A DNA stretch of 39,869 nucleotides from NCBI GenBank assembly GCA_029008115.1, contig JAQXJC010000035.1:1-39869 (forward strand). The letters are read 5' to 3'. A program made the position numbers and the translations under genes. The notes below the pieces were generated by a model, which was not told the DNA's origin, made no database searches, and was given only the letters and a program-made list of their open reading frames with translations. This DNA is from Desulfovibrionaceae bacterium (lineage in GTDB: Bacteria; Desulfobacterota; Desulfovibrionia; Desulfovibrionales; Desulfovibrionaceae). This document shows positions 27,360-36,018 of the stretch, piece after piece (within the stretch, counting starts at the first letter, position 1; each line of letters opens with the position of its first letter).

Positions 27360-28742
27360 TTATTTCTCCAGCAGATTCAGAAAGGCGGAAACCATGTCCT
27401 CAAGGCGGTTGGAACGGGAGCCCTTGCAGAGCAGCACGCCGCCCCTGTGCAGGAAGGTCGTCGCGCAGGCGGCAAATTCCCCGGCGTCGGCCACGGGATG
27501 CGCATCGCCGGCATAGCCGCCCTCGCGCAGCCCCTGGCGCACGGCATCCAGGCAGCCGCCTTTCCAGAATATGGCCTCAGGGGCCACCTGCGCCAGCAGA
27601 CGCCCCAGTCCGCGGTGCTCTTCCGCTGCGCAGGCCCCCAGCTCGCGCATTTCACCCAGCATGACATAGAGCGGGCCATGTCCCGCCTTTTCACGGGCGG
27701 CGGCCACCATACGCGACATGGACAGGGGATTGGCATTGTAGGTATCGTCAATGACCTGCCAGTTCCCTGCCGTGATGCAGGCAAAACGCTGGCGCGGCAG
27801 CTGAACCTGCTTCAGGCCGGCCTGTATCTCCGCCGGCGTCAGTCCCAGCACCGTGGCGGCAGCCACCACGGCAGCCACGTTCTCCGCGCCATACGCGCCG
27901 CAGAAGGGAGCCTCCACCTCAAAGCGGGCTCCCCATGCCGTCACCGCATAGATGCCGTCGCCCACGCAGGCGGCATGGCAGGCTGCCTGTTCATCCTGTG
28001 CGGAAAAGAAATCCAGCCGGAAGGGAGCCGTGGCGGCAGCCTCCCGCTGGCAGGCCAGTGCCTCGCGTACCAGATCGGGATAATCGGCGCACACCAGGGC
28101 CCGCCCCTGCGGGGCAAGGCCGCGCAGCAGGCGCGCCTTGTGCCAGGCCACCCCCCTGTCGCCAAGCCCCTCGGTATGCCCCGGCCCGACATTGAGAATG
28201 AGCGCCACATCCGGCCGCAGCACGGGGGCCAGCTCGTCCATGTCGCCCTCATGGCTGATGCCGGCCTCAAAGACCCAGAAAGCCTCGTCGCCGGACGCAC
28301 GCAGCATGGAAGACGGCATGCCGATCTGATTATTCAAATTCAGCGCATTGCGGGCTGTGCGGCCCCTCTTCTCCAGCACCTGCGCCAGCACCTCTTTCAC
28401 CGTTGTCTTGCCGGCCGTGCCCGTGATGCCCACCACGCGCGCGGAGGTACGGCCGCGCCACAGGGCGGCAATGCGCCCCAGAGCCTGCACGGCGTCCTCC
28501 ACCACCAGCACGGGAACACCCGCATCCGGCAATGCCCGTTCCGCCAGCACGGCCACGGCACCGGCCCGCGCGGCGGATGCCGCGAAATCATGGCCGTCCG
28601 CGCGCTCGCCCCTGATACATACGAACAGGGCGCCCGCCGTCACACTCCGGCTGTCGGATTCCACGGAAGTCACCAGACGGTCGTCTTCCCTTTCCAGAGG
28701 CACGCCAAGTGCCAGCGCCACATCGCGCAGCCACAGCCTCAT
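27360..28742 (-). CDS. murF: UDP-MurNAc-tripeptide--D-Ala-D-Ala ligase MurF
   Basis: MurF completes the cytoplasmic pentapeptide precursor by adding D-Ala-D-Ala. The 460-residue protein has the N-terminal substrate segment SDSRSVTAGALFVCIRG, the P-loop GTAGKTTVKE, the NALNLNNQIGMP motif and the later DDTYNANPLSM and LGEMRELG signatures. The start ATG overlaps the murE stop. The matching ddl gene is not in the window. Confidence 0.97.
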   Translation of the reverse strand: MRLWLRDVALALGVPLEREDDRLVTSVESDSRSVTAGALFVCIRGERADGHDFAASAARAGAVAVLAERALPDAGVPVLVVEDAVQALGRIAALWRGRTSARVVGITGTAGKTTVKEVLAQVLEKRGRTARNALNLNNQIGMPSSMLRASGDEAFWVFEAGISHEGDMDELAPVLRPDVALILNVGPGHTEGLGDRGVAWHKARLLRGLAPQGRALVCADYPDLVREALACQREAAATAPFRLDFFSAQDEQAACHAACVGDGIYAVTAWGARFEVEAPFCGAYGAENVAAVVAAATVLGLTPAEIQAGLKQVQLPRQRFACITAGNWQVIDDTYNANPLSMSRMVAAAREKAGHGPLYVMLGEMRELGACAAEEHRGLGRLLAQVAPEAIFWKGGCLDAVRQGLREGGYAGDAHPVADAGEFAACATTFLHRGGVLLCKGSRSNRLEDMVSAFLNLLEK

Positions 28743-30187
28743 GCCAGCAGCTCCTTCACCGTCAGCTGATCGCTGTACGGATGCTTGACATCTCCAATAA
28801 TCTGGTAGTCTTCATGCCCCTTGCCCGCAATGAGCAGGGCATCACCGGGACGCAGCAGGCCAAGCGCCAGCTCCGTGGCCCTGCGCCGATCCGCCTCCAC
28901 ATGCACTTCAGCGGCATGGGCCAGACCGGGCAGCACGTCCTCAATAATGGCCTGCGGGTCTTCCCTGCGCGGATTGTCGGAAGTCAGCACGGCCACGTCG
29001 CTGTAGTCCGCGACGGCCTGCCCCATAATGGGACGCTTGCTTCTGTCGCGGTTGCCGCCGCAGCCAAACACCGTCACGATGCGGCGGAAGCCGGCGCCGC
29101 GCAGGGCCTTCAGCACCTTGATCAGGGCATCCGGCGTGTGGGCATAGTCCACAAAGACATCCAGCCCCCTGCTGTTGCGCACCCGCTCCAGCCGCCCGGA
29201 CACGCCGTGAAAGTCATGCAGGCACGCAAAGGCCGAAGGCTCAAAGCCCAGCTCCATGAGCAGGGCCTGCACCCCCATGAGATTGGCGGCGTTGAATTCG
29301 CCCACCAGCGGCGAGCGCAGCTCCCACTCCCGGCCGTCCAGCGTCATGCGCAAATGCGTACCGGCGGTGGTGGAGGACAGCAGCTCTCCCTTGAGATGGC
29401 GTCGCCCGGGCTCCCCGGCGCCCAGGCCGAAGGACAGGGCCTGCGGGCACAGTTCCAGCAGACGCCGTCCCCAGGGGTCGTCGGCATTGATGGCCAGCGC
29501 CTTGTCCGCCCGGGGACATTCCAGAAAGAGACGGGCCTTGGCCTTGAAATAGGTCTCCATATCCCTGTGGAAGTCCAGATGATCTTGCGTGAGATTGGTA
29601 AAGATGGCCCCGACAAAGGGCACGCCGCCCACCCGCTGCTGATCCAGCGCGTGCGAGGATACTTCCATGATGGCATACTGCGCTCCCGCGTCATACATCT
29701 CGCGCAGCATGCGGTGCACGCGCAGGGCATCGGGCGTTGTCAGGGGAGCGGCTTCCTCATGGCCGGGCCAGCGATAGCTCACCGTGCCCAGCACGCCCGT
29801 CCTGAATCCCAGAGAGGTGAACAGATGCTCCAGCAGGTAGGCCGTGGTCGTCTTGCCATTGGTGCCCGTCACGCCAATGACCCTGGGAGCCGTCTCGTCC
29901 GTGCGGTAGCGGGCCTGCGCCAGACGCCACAGCGCTTCGCGCGGTTCCTCATGCGTCACGACGCGGCAGCCTCGCGCCGCGGCCGCGCCGGCCTCCGGGC
30001 TGCCTGCCCGGCAGACGATGATGGCCGCACCGCGTTCCACGGCCATGGGAATGAAGCGCGCGCCATCCTCGTTGACACCGGGCACGGCAATGAAGAGATC
30101 GCCCTGTTCCACCAGGCGGGAATCCAGCCGTATCTCCGTCTGCTGCCCGCGCACATCCTGAAGCAGCTGCATAAATTCCTGAGACAT
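28739..30187 (-). CDS. murE: UDP-MurNAc-tripeptide synthetase MurE, meso-DAP type
   Basis: MurE adds the third stem residue to UDP-MurNAc-L-Ala-D-Glu. The 482-residue form from the ATG at 30187 is chosen for the AGGAG 6 bases upstream; the frame is open further and overlaps ftsI. It shows DSRLVEQGDLFIAVPG, the P-loop GTNGKTTT (108-115), TNLTQDHLDFH and DYAHTPDAL. SDNPRRED (DNPR at about 404-407) is the motif of meso-diaminopimelate-adding enzymes. It starts 58 bases after ftsI and overlaps murF. Confidence 0.97.
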   Translation of the reverse strand: MSQEFMQLLQDVRGQQTEIRLDSRLVEQGDLFIAVPGVNEDGARFIPMAVERGAAIIVCRAGSPEAGAAAARGCRVVTHEEPREALWRLAQARYRTDETAPRVIGVTGTNGKTTTAYLLEHLFTSLGFRTGVLGTVSYRWPGHEEAAPLTTPDALRVHRMLREMYDAGAQYAIMEVSSHALDQQRVGGVPFVGAIFTNLTQDHLDFHRDMETYFKAKARLFLECPRADKALAINADDPWGRRLLELCPQALSFGLGAGEPGRRHLKGELLSSTTAGTHLRMTLDGREWELRSPLVGEFNAANLMGVQALLMELGFEPSAFACLHDFHGVSGRLERVRNSRGLDVFVDYAHTPDALIKVLKALRGAGFRRIVTVFGCGGNRDRSKRPIMGQAVADYSDVAVLTSDNPRREDPQAIIEDVLPGLAHAAEVHVEADRRRATELALGLLRPGDALLIAGKGHEDYQIIGDVKHPYSDQLTVKELLA

Positions 30188-30245
30188 TACACGCTCCTGA
30201 TTGGCGGTGCGGCGCGCCATGCCTGCGCATGGGCCCTGCGCCGCG

Positions 30246-32387
30246 CTATTTTTCTGAAAGCCACAACACGCATTCCTGCTGGCCTTCCGGCTCGGGCCAC
30301 GCCGAACCGGGCGCAGGACTCTGCCTGATGACGCGCTGCCCCTCACCCTTCAGCACGGGCACAATACCGCCCCGCGCAAAAAGCTCCACAGCGCTGCGCA
30401 CCGATTTGCCGACGACATTGGGCACCCGCGCGGCAGCCCTGGCCAGATGACCTTCCACCCGGAGCTCATCGGGGGCGCGGCGCTCCCCGCTGTCCTCCGA
30501 AAAGCGGTGCTCATCGCGGGCCAGCTTCAATCCCCGCCGGGAGGAGCCGCCCTTTTCCTTCTTCCCGCTCACGTCTTCCGGCGCAGAGCGTCCTGCGGCC
30601 ATCTGACCAATATAGGTCATGGTATTGACGGCTATCTGCTGGAACACGGGCGCGGCCACAACGCCGCCAAACTGCCCGCTGGCAGGCTCGTCCACCATGG
30701 TGAGGATGAGATATTTGGGCTTCTCCACCGGCAGGAAGCCGACAAAGGAGGCCAGCCGCTTGTCGCCATAGGCCCCGCGCTTCTTGTCCGCCTTCTGCGC
30801 CGTGCCGGTCTTGCCGCCCACATGAATGCCTTCAATGCGGGCGCGCTTGCCGCTGCCGTCCTCCTCCACAACGTCGCGCATCATGGAAATGACCTGGCGG
30901 CAGGCCGACGCATCATACACGCGCCGGGCATGCCCGGCGGCAATGTCCCCGTCGCCCTCCCAGCCGCGCACAAGGCGCAGGGCCTTGTACTGGCCGCCAT
31001 TCAGGAGCGTCAGGTAGGCCTGGGCCATCTGAAGGCCGGTGACGGAAATGCTCTGCCCGAACCATGTGGACATCAGATCGGGATCGTTCCATTCGCGCAG
31101 GGGGCGCAGCAGACCGCGCGTCTGCGCCACGGGAACTTCGGTGACCTGCCCGAAGCCCAGCGCCCGCAGATAGCTGTAGGAAAGCTTCGATCCCATCATC
31201 AGACCGATTTTTGCCATGCCGATGTTGGAGGAGTAGCGTATTACCTTGTGCGCCGGAATGACGCCCCGGGTGGACGTGTCGCGTATGGTCACGCCGCTGT
31301 TGGTCCAGCGACCGCCCTCGCAGTTGATCGGCGTGTCTCTGCTGATCTTCTTTTCCTGAAGGGCCGCCGCCATGAGAAAGGGCTTGAAGGTGGAGCCGGG
31401 TTCCAGCGCATCCAGCGCCAGGCGGTTGCGGTATTGGGCGGGACGGTAATTCTGATAGTTGTTGGGATTGAAGAAGGGATACTGCGCCCAGGCGACAATG
31501 TCGCCACTTTCCACTTCCACCACCAGTACTCCGCCCCACGCGGCCTTGTGCTCTTCCACGGCTTTGGAAAGAGCTTCTTCCGCAAAGAACTGTATCTGCA
31601 CATCCAGCGTCAGCTGCACATCGCTGCCGCTGGGATCGTCCGTTCCTTCGGAATGCAGATAGAAGCGCCGCCCCATGGCATCGCGCTGCACCACCTGTCG
31701 CATGGGAACAGCGCTGAGCTGCGTGTCCAGAGAACGCTCCAGCCCCTCCCGTCCCTTGCCGTCCATGTCCACAAAGCCGAGAAGATGGCCGGCCATGCTC
31801 TTGAAGGGATAGACGCGGCTGTATTCCTTGGAGAGGCCCACGCCATGCAGGGCGGCCTGCCGCACGGCGGCGGCAGTCTTGTCATCCACCTTGCGGGCCA
31901 GCCAGATGAACTTGCGGGAAGACGCGGAAAGACGCTCGTACAGCTTCTGGGCATCCATGCCCAGCACAGGGGCCAGGGCATTGGCCACGCGGACAGGATC
32001 GCTTATCTGGTGCGGACGGGCATAGACGGAAAGGCTGTCCACACTGCGGGCGAGAACCTGCCCGTTGCGATCCAGAATCTCGCCGCGGCGGCCGCTCACC
32101 AGCTCCGAGGACATGTGCTGCCTCTGGGCACGCTGGGAAAGATACGCGCCCTGAAGCACCTGCAAATACCAGGCGCGTCCCCACAGCACAGCCCAGAACA
32201 GGCAGAACAGGCCCACCACGACGTTGATGCGTATGCGTCCCCAGTCTCTGCCCTGCGCGGAAGGCGTTGCGCCTCCCGGGCGCGCATCCTTTCGGCCCAG
32301 CAGGCGCGACAGGCCCGAGGCCGTCTCGCCCGCGCGGCGATTTGCGCGCTGATTCCTTGCCTTTCGGCCGCCCTTCAACTTCAACAT
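30246..32387 (-). CDS. ftsI: Division transpeptidase FtsI (PBP3) with PASTA domain
   Basis: FtsI is the septal transpeptidase that crosslinks glycan strands made by FtsW. The 713-residue protein has a basic tail (1-50), one membrane helix (about 53-72), a dimerisation domain with RGEILDRNGQVLA, and the transpeptidase domain. Its motifs are STFK (Ser332 nucleophile, Lys335), SSN (386-388) and KTGT (526-529). A PASTA domain ends the protein (about 650-713, PNVVGKSVRSAVELFARGG). One PASTA repeat is common in this lineage and absent from E. coli FtsI. It follows ftsL by 49 bases. Confidence 0.96.
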   Translation of the reverse strand: MLKLKGGRKARNQRANRRAGETASGLSRLLGRKDARPGGATPSAQGRDWGRIRINVVVGLFCLFWAVLWGRAWYLQVLQGAYLSQRAQRQHMSSELVSGRRGEILDRNGQVLARSVDSLSVYARPHQISDPVRVANALAPVLGMDAQKLYERLSASSRKFIWLARKVDDKTAAAVRQAALHGVGLSKEYSRVYPFKSMAGHLLGFVDMDGKGREGLERSLDTQLSAVPMRQVVQRDAMGRRFYLHSEGTDDPSGSDVQLTLDVQIQFFAEEALSKAVEEHKAAWGGVLVVEVESGDIVAWAQYPFFNPNNYQNYRPAQYRNRLALDALEPGSTFKPFLMAAALQEKKISRDTPINCEGGRWTNSGVTIRDTSTRGVIPAHKVIRYSSNIGMAKIGLMMGSKLSYSYLRALGFGQVTEVPVAQTRGLLRPLREWNDPDLMSTWFGQSISVTGLQMAQAYLTLLNGGQYKALRLVRGWEGDGDIAAGHARRVYDASACRQVISMMRDVVEEDGSGKRARIEGIHVGGKTGTAQKADKKRGAYGDKRLASFVGFLPVEKPKYLILTMVDEPASGQFGGVVAAPVFQQIAVNTMTYIGQMAAGRSAPEDVSGKKEKGGSSRRGLKLARDEHRFSEDSGERRAPDELRVEGHLARAAARVPNVVGKSVRSAVELFARGGIVPVLKGEGQRVIRQSPAPGSAWPEPEGQQECVLWLSEK

Positions 32388-32436
32388 ATCCGCTCCCGAA
32401 CGCGGCCCGGGACGGTCCCCGCCGCGTGCACCGCCG

Positions 32437-32742
32437 TCAGCGCAACGTCATCCGCCGGATTTGATCCGGGCGCGCCTGGCGCATGCCGAACTCGCGGGCC
32501 TTGTTGCCCAGCTCGTAGGGAGAGAGCAGATGCTCCCGCTCCACTTCCAGCTTGTCGCGCAGGGCCTCCCGCTCCGCCACCTGCGCCTGAAGGGTATTCA
32601 GGAAATAGGTAGTGTCCATGCGCTCAATGTTGCACCAGACCATGACAAGGCACATCACCAGGCAGGAGAGAATGCCCAGAGCGGTACAAATCAGCCAGCC
32701 ACTTCCCCGGCGGACCGCCACATTCTGCCCGGAGCCGCTCAT
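32437..32742 (-). CDS. ftsL: Cell division protein FtsL-like
   Basis: The 101-residue bitopic protein has a single membrane helix at about 15-37 (GWLICTALGILSCLVMC) and a periplasmic heptad coiled coil (LNTLQAQVAEREALRDKLEVE). This fits FtsL, which with FtsB and FtsQ activates FtsW and FtsI. The ATG overlaps the rsmH stop (ATGA), the standard ftsL position. Sequence alone is weak for this family; the assignment rests on topology and position. Confidence 0.85.
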   Translation of the reverse strand: MSGSGQNVAVRRGSGWLICTALGILSCLVMCLVMVWCNIERMDTTYFLNTLQAQVAEREALRDKLEVEREHLLSPYELGNKAREFGMRQARPDQIRRMTLR

Positions 32743-33710
32743 GCCGCCGGTTCCGCCAGCTTTTCCACCGCCCGCAGCTTGGCGCAGCCTGCGCGGGGAT
32801 TGCGCGCCAGTTCGGCATCGTCCGCCGTCACGGGCTTCTTGTACAGAATGCGTACTTCAGGCTGATGCCCGCACACGCATTCAGGCAGATAGCGCGGACA
32901 GCGGCAGCCTTCCGCCCAGTGCCGCATGGCATGCTTGACCATGCGATCTTCCAGTGAATGAAAGGTGATGACCGCCAGCCTGCCGCCGGGCTTCAGACGG
33001 CCGAGAATGGCGTCAAGGAAGCGCTCCAGCTCGCCCAGCTCATCGTTCACCGCCATACGGAGGGCCTGAAAGGTACGGGTGGCCGGATGGTTGCGGGCCT
33101 TGGCCCGCCACGCTGCGGGATACGCGCGGGAAACGATGCGGGCCAGCTCTCCCGTGGTATTGACAGGGCCCTGCTGCCGGGCCTCCACAATGGCCCGCGC
33201 AATGCGCCCGGCCTGCGGGTCTTCGCCAAAGCGGGCGATAATATCCTTCAGCATGTCAAAGTGGCCGCGGTTCACCAGGTGCCACGCGCTCTCTCCGCCG
33301 GAAAGCTGATCCATGCGCATGTCCAGCGGCGCGTCAGCATGGAAGCTGAAGCCGCGCGCGCCGTTATCAAGCTGCATGGAGGAAACGCCGATGTCGATGA
33401 GCGCCCCGTCAAGCCGATCCCAGCCCAGCTCATCCAGCGCTTCGGCAAACTGGCTGTAGCGCAGGTGGAAGAGGTGCGCCCGCCCGCCGTAGGATGCAAG
33501 GTTCTCCCGCGCGCGCTCCAGCGCTTCTCCGTCCCGATCCAGGCCGCACAGTTCCGCGTCCCCGCCGGCGGCCTCCAGCACCGCGCGGGCATGGCCGGCA
33601 AAGCCCAGCGTGCCGTCCAGATAGCGTCCGCCGGCGCAGGGGGCCAGCGCCTCCACCACCGCGTCGCGCAGAACAGGGATATGCGTGAATATCTGCTGCG
33701 TTGCCACCAT
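32739..33710 (-). CDS. rsmH: 16S rRNA m4C1402 methyltransferase RsmH (MraW)
   Basis: RsmH methylates N4 of C1402 in 16S rRNA using SAM. The 323-residue form from 33710 has GGGGGTG 4-5 bases upstream; the open frame to 33773 lacks a good SD. Motifs: HIPVLRDAVVEAL, the SAM site YLDGTLGFAGHA, DGALIDIGVSSMQLD, RTFQALRMAVNDELGELE and ITFHSLEDRMVK. It lies between mraZ and ftsL. Confidence 0.96.
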   Translation of the reverse strand: MVATQQIFTHIPVLRDAVVEALAPCAGGRYLDGTLGFAGHARAVLEAAGGDAELCGLDRDGEALERARENLASYGGRAHLFHLRYSQFAEALDELGWDRLDGALIDIGVSSMQLDNGARGFSFHADAPLDMRMDQLSGGESAWHLVNRGHFDMLKDIIARFGEDPQAGRIARAIVEARQQGPVNTTGELARIVSRAYPAAWRAKARNHPATRTFQALRMAVNDELGELERFLDAILGRLKPGGRLAVITFHSLEDRMVKHAMRHWAEGCRCPRYLPECVCGHQPEVRILYKKPVTADDAELARNPRAGCAKLRAVEKLAEPAA

Positions 33711-33785
33711 GTCACCCCCGACAAAAAAACCGCCGTGGCCCGTGGCCGTGACGGAGTGCGAAAAAACAGTCATGACACTGCGGAG

Positions 33786-34232
33786 CTAGAAGGGAACGCT
33801 GATGCCCTGCGCAGCCAGCTCCGCGCTGATGTCCCCGGCCTGCATGGCATCAAAACGAGCCTGATCCCATATCTGGAACGTGCGCAGCATGCCGACCAGC
33901 TGCACATCCCGGGTCAGGCCGGCTTCACGCAGCAGGGGCTGGGAAATGCGCACCCGGCCCTGCGCATCGGGCGCAAGTTCCTCCGCTCTGCCAAGAAACT
34001 TTGCAAGAAAAATGTTCAGATTGGGGGATGGATTGACGATTTTCAGCAATGCGGCTTCGATTTCCCGCCACTGTCCGATTCTGTATCCCACCAGATAGCC
34101 GTCCCGCCCTGTCAGCACGAAAGAACCGGCGGCAGAGTCCCGCGCCAGCACCTCCCGGTATTCCGGGGGCAACAGCAGACGCCCCTTGGCATCCACGCTG
34201 CGGCAAAAACTTTTCGTGAACAGATTCTCCAC
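33786..34232 (-). CDS. mraZ: Transcriptional regulator MraZ
   Basis: MraZ is an AbrB-like DNA-binding protein that represses its own dcw promoter in E. coli. The GTG start at 34232 gives 148 residues, the usual length, with AGGTGG 5 bases upstream. The first SpoVT/AbrB-like repeat is LFTKSFCRSVDAKGRLLLPPEY near the N-terminus, the second is AEELAPDAQGRVRISQPLL. The longer frame to 34328 would run through the promoter and is rejected. First gene of the dcw cluster. Confidence 0.92.
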   Translation of the reverse strand: MENLFTKSFCRSVDAKGRLLLPPEYREVLARDSAAGSFVLTGRDGYLVGYRIGQWREIEAALLKIVNPSPNLNIFLAKFLGRAEELAPDAQGRVRISQPLLREAGLTRDVQLVGMLRTFQIWDQARFDAMQAGDISAELAAQGISVPF

Positions 34233-34271
34233 AGTTTCCACCTGACGGCACGTTCCACCACGTTTTCCCAC
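34229..34271 (-). promoter_or_regulatory. Candidate MraZ operator (GTGG boxes)
   Basis: On the minus strand GTGG boxes occupy 34268-34271, 34258-34261, 34238-34241 and 34229-34232. The steps are 10, 20 and 9 bases, with an additional box at 34255-34258. MraZ is known to bind TGGG/GTGG repeats of about 10 bp period next to the mraZ promoter. Here the boxes start at the -10 edge and run to the start codon. Confidence 0.6.
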
Positions 34272-34301
34272 CTTATGCCCCAAGCTCCCCCGCACTGTCA
34301 A
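34272..34301 (-). promoter_or_regulatory. Promoter of the dcw cluster (Pmra)
   Basis: Minus strand TTGACA at 34301-34296, 18-base spacer, CATAAG at 34277-34272 (4 of 6). The GTGG boxes lie immediately downstream. Confidence 0.65.
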
Positions 34302-34321
34302 GAATCGCGCTTCCGCATGCC

Positions 34322-34350
34322 TTGACAAAGACTGGAAAATGCCGAAAATT
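34322..34350 (+). promoter_or_regulatory. Probable promoter of pyk
   Basis: TTGACA at 34322-34327 with a weak AAAATT -10 at 34345-34350 (17-base spacer). Its -35 lies 20 bases from the -35 of the divergent mraZ promoter, so the two may compete. Confidence 0.45.
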
Positions 34351-34400
34351 CACACTATCCGAACAGATTTCCTTCACACTTTCACAGCCAGGTGACACCT

Positions 34401-35816
34401 ATGCAGACCAAGATTGTTGCGACCATCGGACCGGCCTCCCGCAGCAGAGAAAAGCTGAAGGAGCTGGCGCAGGCCGGGGTCTCCATCTTCCGGCTCAATT
34501 TCTCCCACGGCTCCGCCGGAGACTTTGTGGACACCATCCGCCACATCCGTGAAATCGAGCTGGAGCTGGCCTCTCCCATCACCATCATGCAGGACCTTTC
34601 CGGGCCCAAAATCCGTCTTGGCGTGCTGCCGGAAGCCAGCATCACCGTCACCAAGGGCATGCGTCTGCTGCTGGGGCCTTCCGCCCTGCGCTCCGGCGAG
34701 CTGCCCTTTCTGCCCTTTGACCATGATGTCATTCTGGAAAGCCTTGTGGAGGGAGACCGCCTTGTGCTGGCGGACGGCGGCCTGCAGTTTGTCGTGACAG
34801 AGCGGCGCGGCGAACGGCTGGCAGTGCTGGAGGCGCAGAACAGCGGCATTGTCACCTCCCGCAAGGGTCTGGCCCTGCCCGGCAAGGACATGCGGCTGCC
34901 CGCCCTCACGGACAAGGATCGCCGGGACCTCAGAGAAGGACTGGCCCTTGGCGTTGACGCCGTGGCCATCTCCTTTGTGCAGTCGGCCCGGGATGTGCTG
35001 GAAGCCAGGGCCATCATTGCGGAGGCGGGACGGCACGTGCCCGTGGTGGTGAAGCTGGAGCGTCAGGGAGCCGTGGATCGGCTGGACGAGATACTGGCCG
35101 CCACGGATATTGTCATGGTGGCGCGCGGCGATCTGGGTGTGGAATGCCCCCTGCCCCAGCTGCCCGGCATCCAGAAGAGCATCATCCGCGCCTGCAACAG
35201 GGCCTCAAAGCCCGTCATTGTCGCAACGCAGATGCTGCTCTCCATGGTCAGCAGCCCCGCGCCCACCCGCGCGGAAACGACGGACGTGGCCAACGCCGTA
35301 CTGGACGGCGCGGACTGCGTCATGCTCTCCGAAGAAACGGCTATGGGCAATTTTCCTGTGGAAACAGTGCGCTACATGCAGCAGATAGCCACGGAAGCGG
35401 AGAAGATGCTGACCGGCCAGCGCCAGATTGCCGAGCCGGAGGGAACGCGCGGCATTCCCCAGTTCCTCGCGTATTCCGCATGCCTGCTGGCGGAAAAGGC
35501 GCATGCCGCCGCCATCGTCTCCCACAGCATTTCCGGCGCATCCGCCCGGCAGATATCCGCCCGGCGGCCCCGGCAGCGCATCTATGCCATGACGCCGGAC
35601 GCGGAGACCCTGAAGGCGCTGAACTTCGTCTGGGGTGTTACGCCGGTGCAGGTGCTGGCTCCGGAAAACGAGCCGAGCCATGTGAACCGCGCCGAGAATT
35701 TCATCGAGCAGGAACCGGCATTTGCCAAGGGCGACAGTGTGGTCGTTACCGCAGGCGAACCCAAGAAGGGACAGCAGCCGCGCGGCACCAATATGATTAA
35801 GATATATGTAAAGTAG
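34401..35816 (+). CDS. pyk: Pyruvate kinase
   Basis: Pyruvate kinase converts phosphoenolpyruvate and ADP to pyruvate and ATP in the cytoplasm. The ATG at 34401 is preferred (471 residues) because AGGTG lies 6 bases upstream; GTG 34392 is the alternative. It shows TKIVATIGPAS at the N-terminus, RLNFSHG, DLSGPKIRLG, the metal/catalytic segment VVKLERQGAV, ARGDLGVE, TQMLLSM (usually TQMLESM) and SEETAMGNFPVETV. The C-terminal domain carries SHSISGASARQISARRP, near the allosteric site of the family, and it lacks the PEP-utilising extension of some pyruvate kinases. Confidence 0.95.
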   Translation: MQTKIVATIGPASRSREKLKELAQAGVSIFRLNFSHGSAGDFVDTIRHIREIELELASPITIMQDLSGPKIRLGVLPEASITVTKGMRLLLGPSALRSGELPFLPFDHDVILESLVEGDRLVLADGGLQFVVTERRGERLAVLEAQNSGIVTSRKGLALPGKDMRLPALTDKDRRDLREGLALGVDAVAISFVQSARDVLEARAIIAEAGRHVPVVVKLERQGAVDRLDEILAATDIVMVARGDLGVECPLPQLPGIQKSIIRACNRASKPVIVATQMLLSMVSSPAPTRAETTDVANAVLDGADCVMLSEETAMGNFPVETVRYMQQIATEAEKMLTGQRQIAEPEGTRGIPQFLAYSACLLAEKAHAAAIVSHSISGASARQISARRPRQRIYAMTPDAETLKALNFVWGVTPVQVLAPENEPSHVNRAENFIEQEPAFAKGDSVVVTAGEPKKGQQPRGTNMIKIYVK

Positions 35817-35874
35817 GCCGTGCGGCAGGGAGCGTCGTGCGGCGCTCCACATGCTGCCGCGGTAGCCGGCATAC

Positions 35875-35906
35875 ACGCCGCCCTTGCGGAGAGGGCGGCG
35901 TTCTTC
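35875..35906 (+). terminator. Terminator after pyk
   Basis: 10-bp GC-rich stem (35875-35884 with 35892-35901), 7-base loop, then TCTTC. It lies between the convergent pyk and cyclase genes. Confidence 0.75.
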
Positions 35907-36018
35907 ATATCCGGCAGGCCGCCGTTCACAGTTGCCACCGCCCCCCTGTGCGGGCACGGCAGATGCGCGCCTTCAGGCAAAAACGGGGCTCCACCTGCCC
36001 TGCGCAGCGGGCGGCAGG

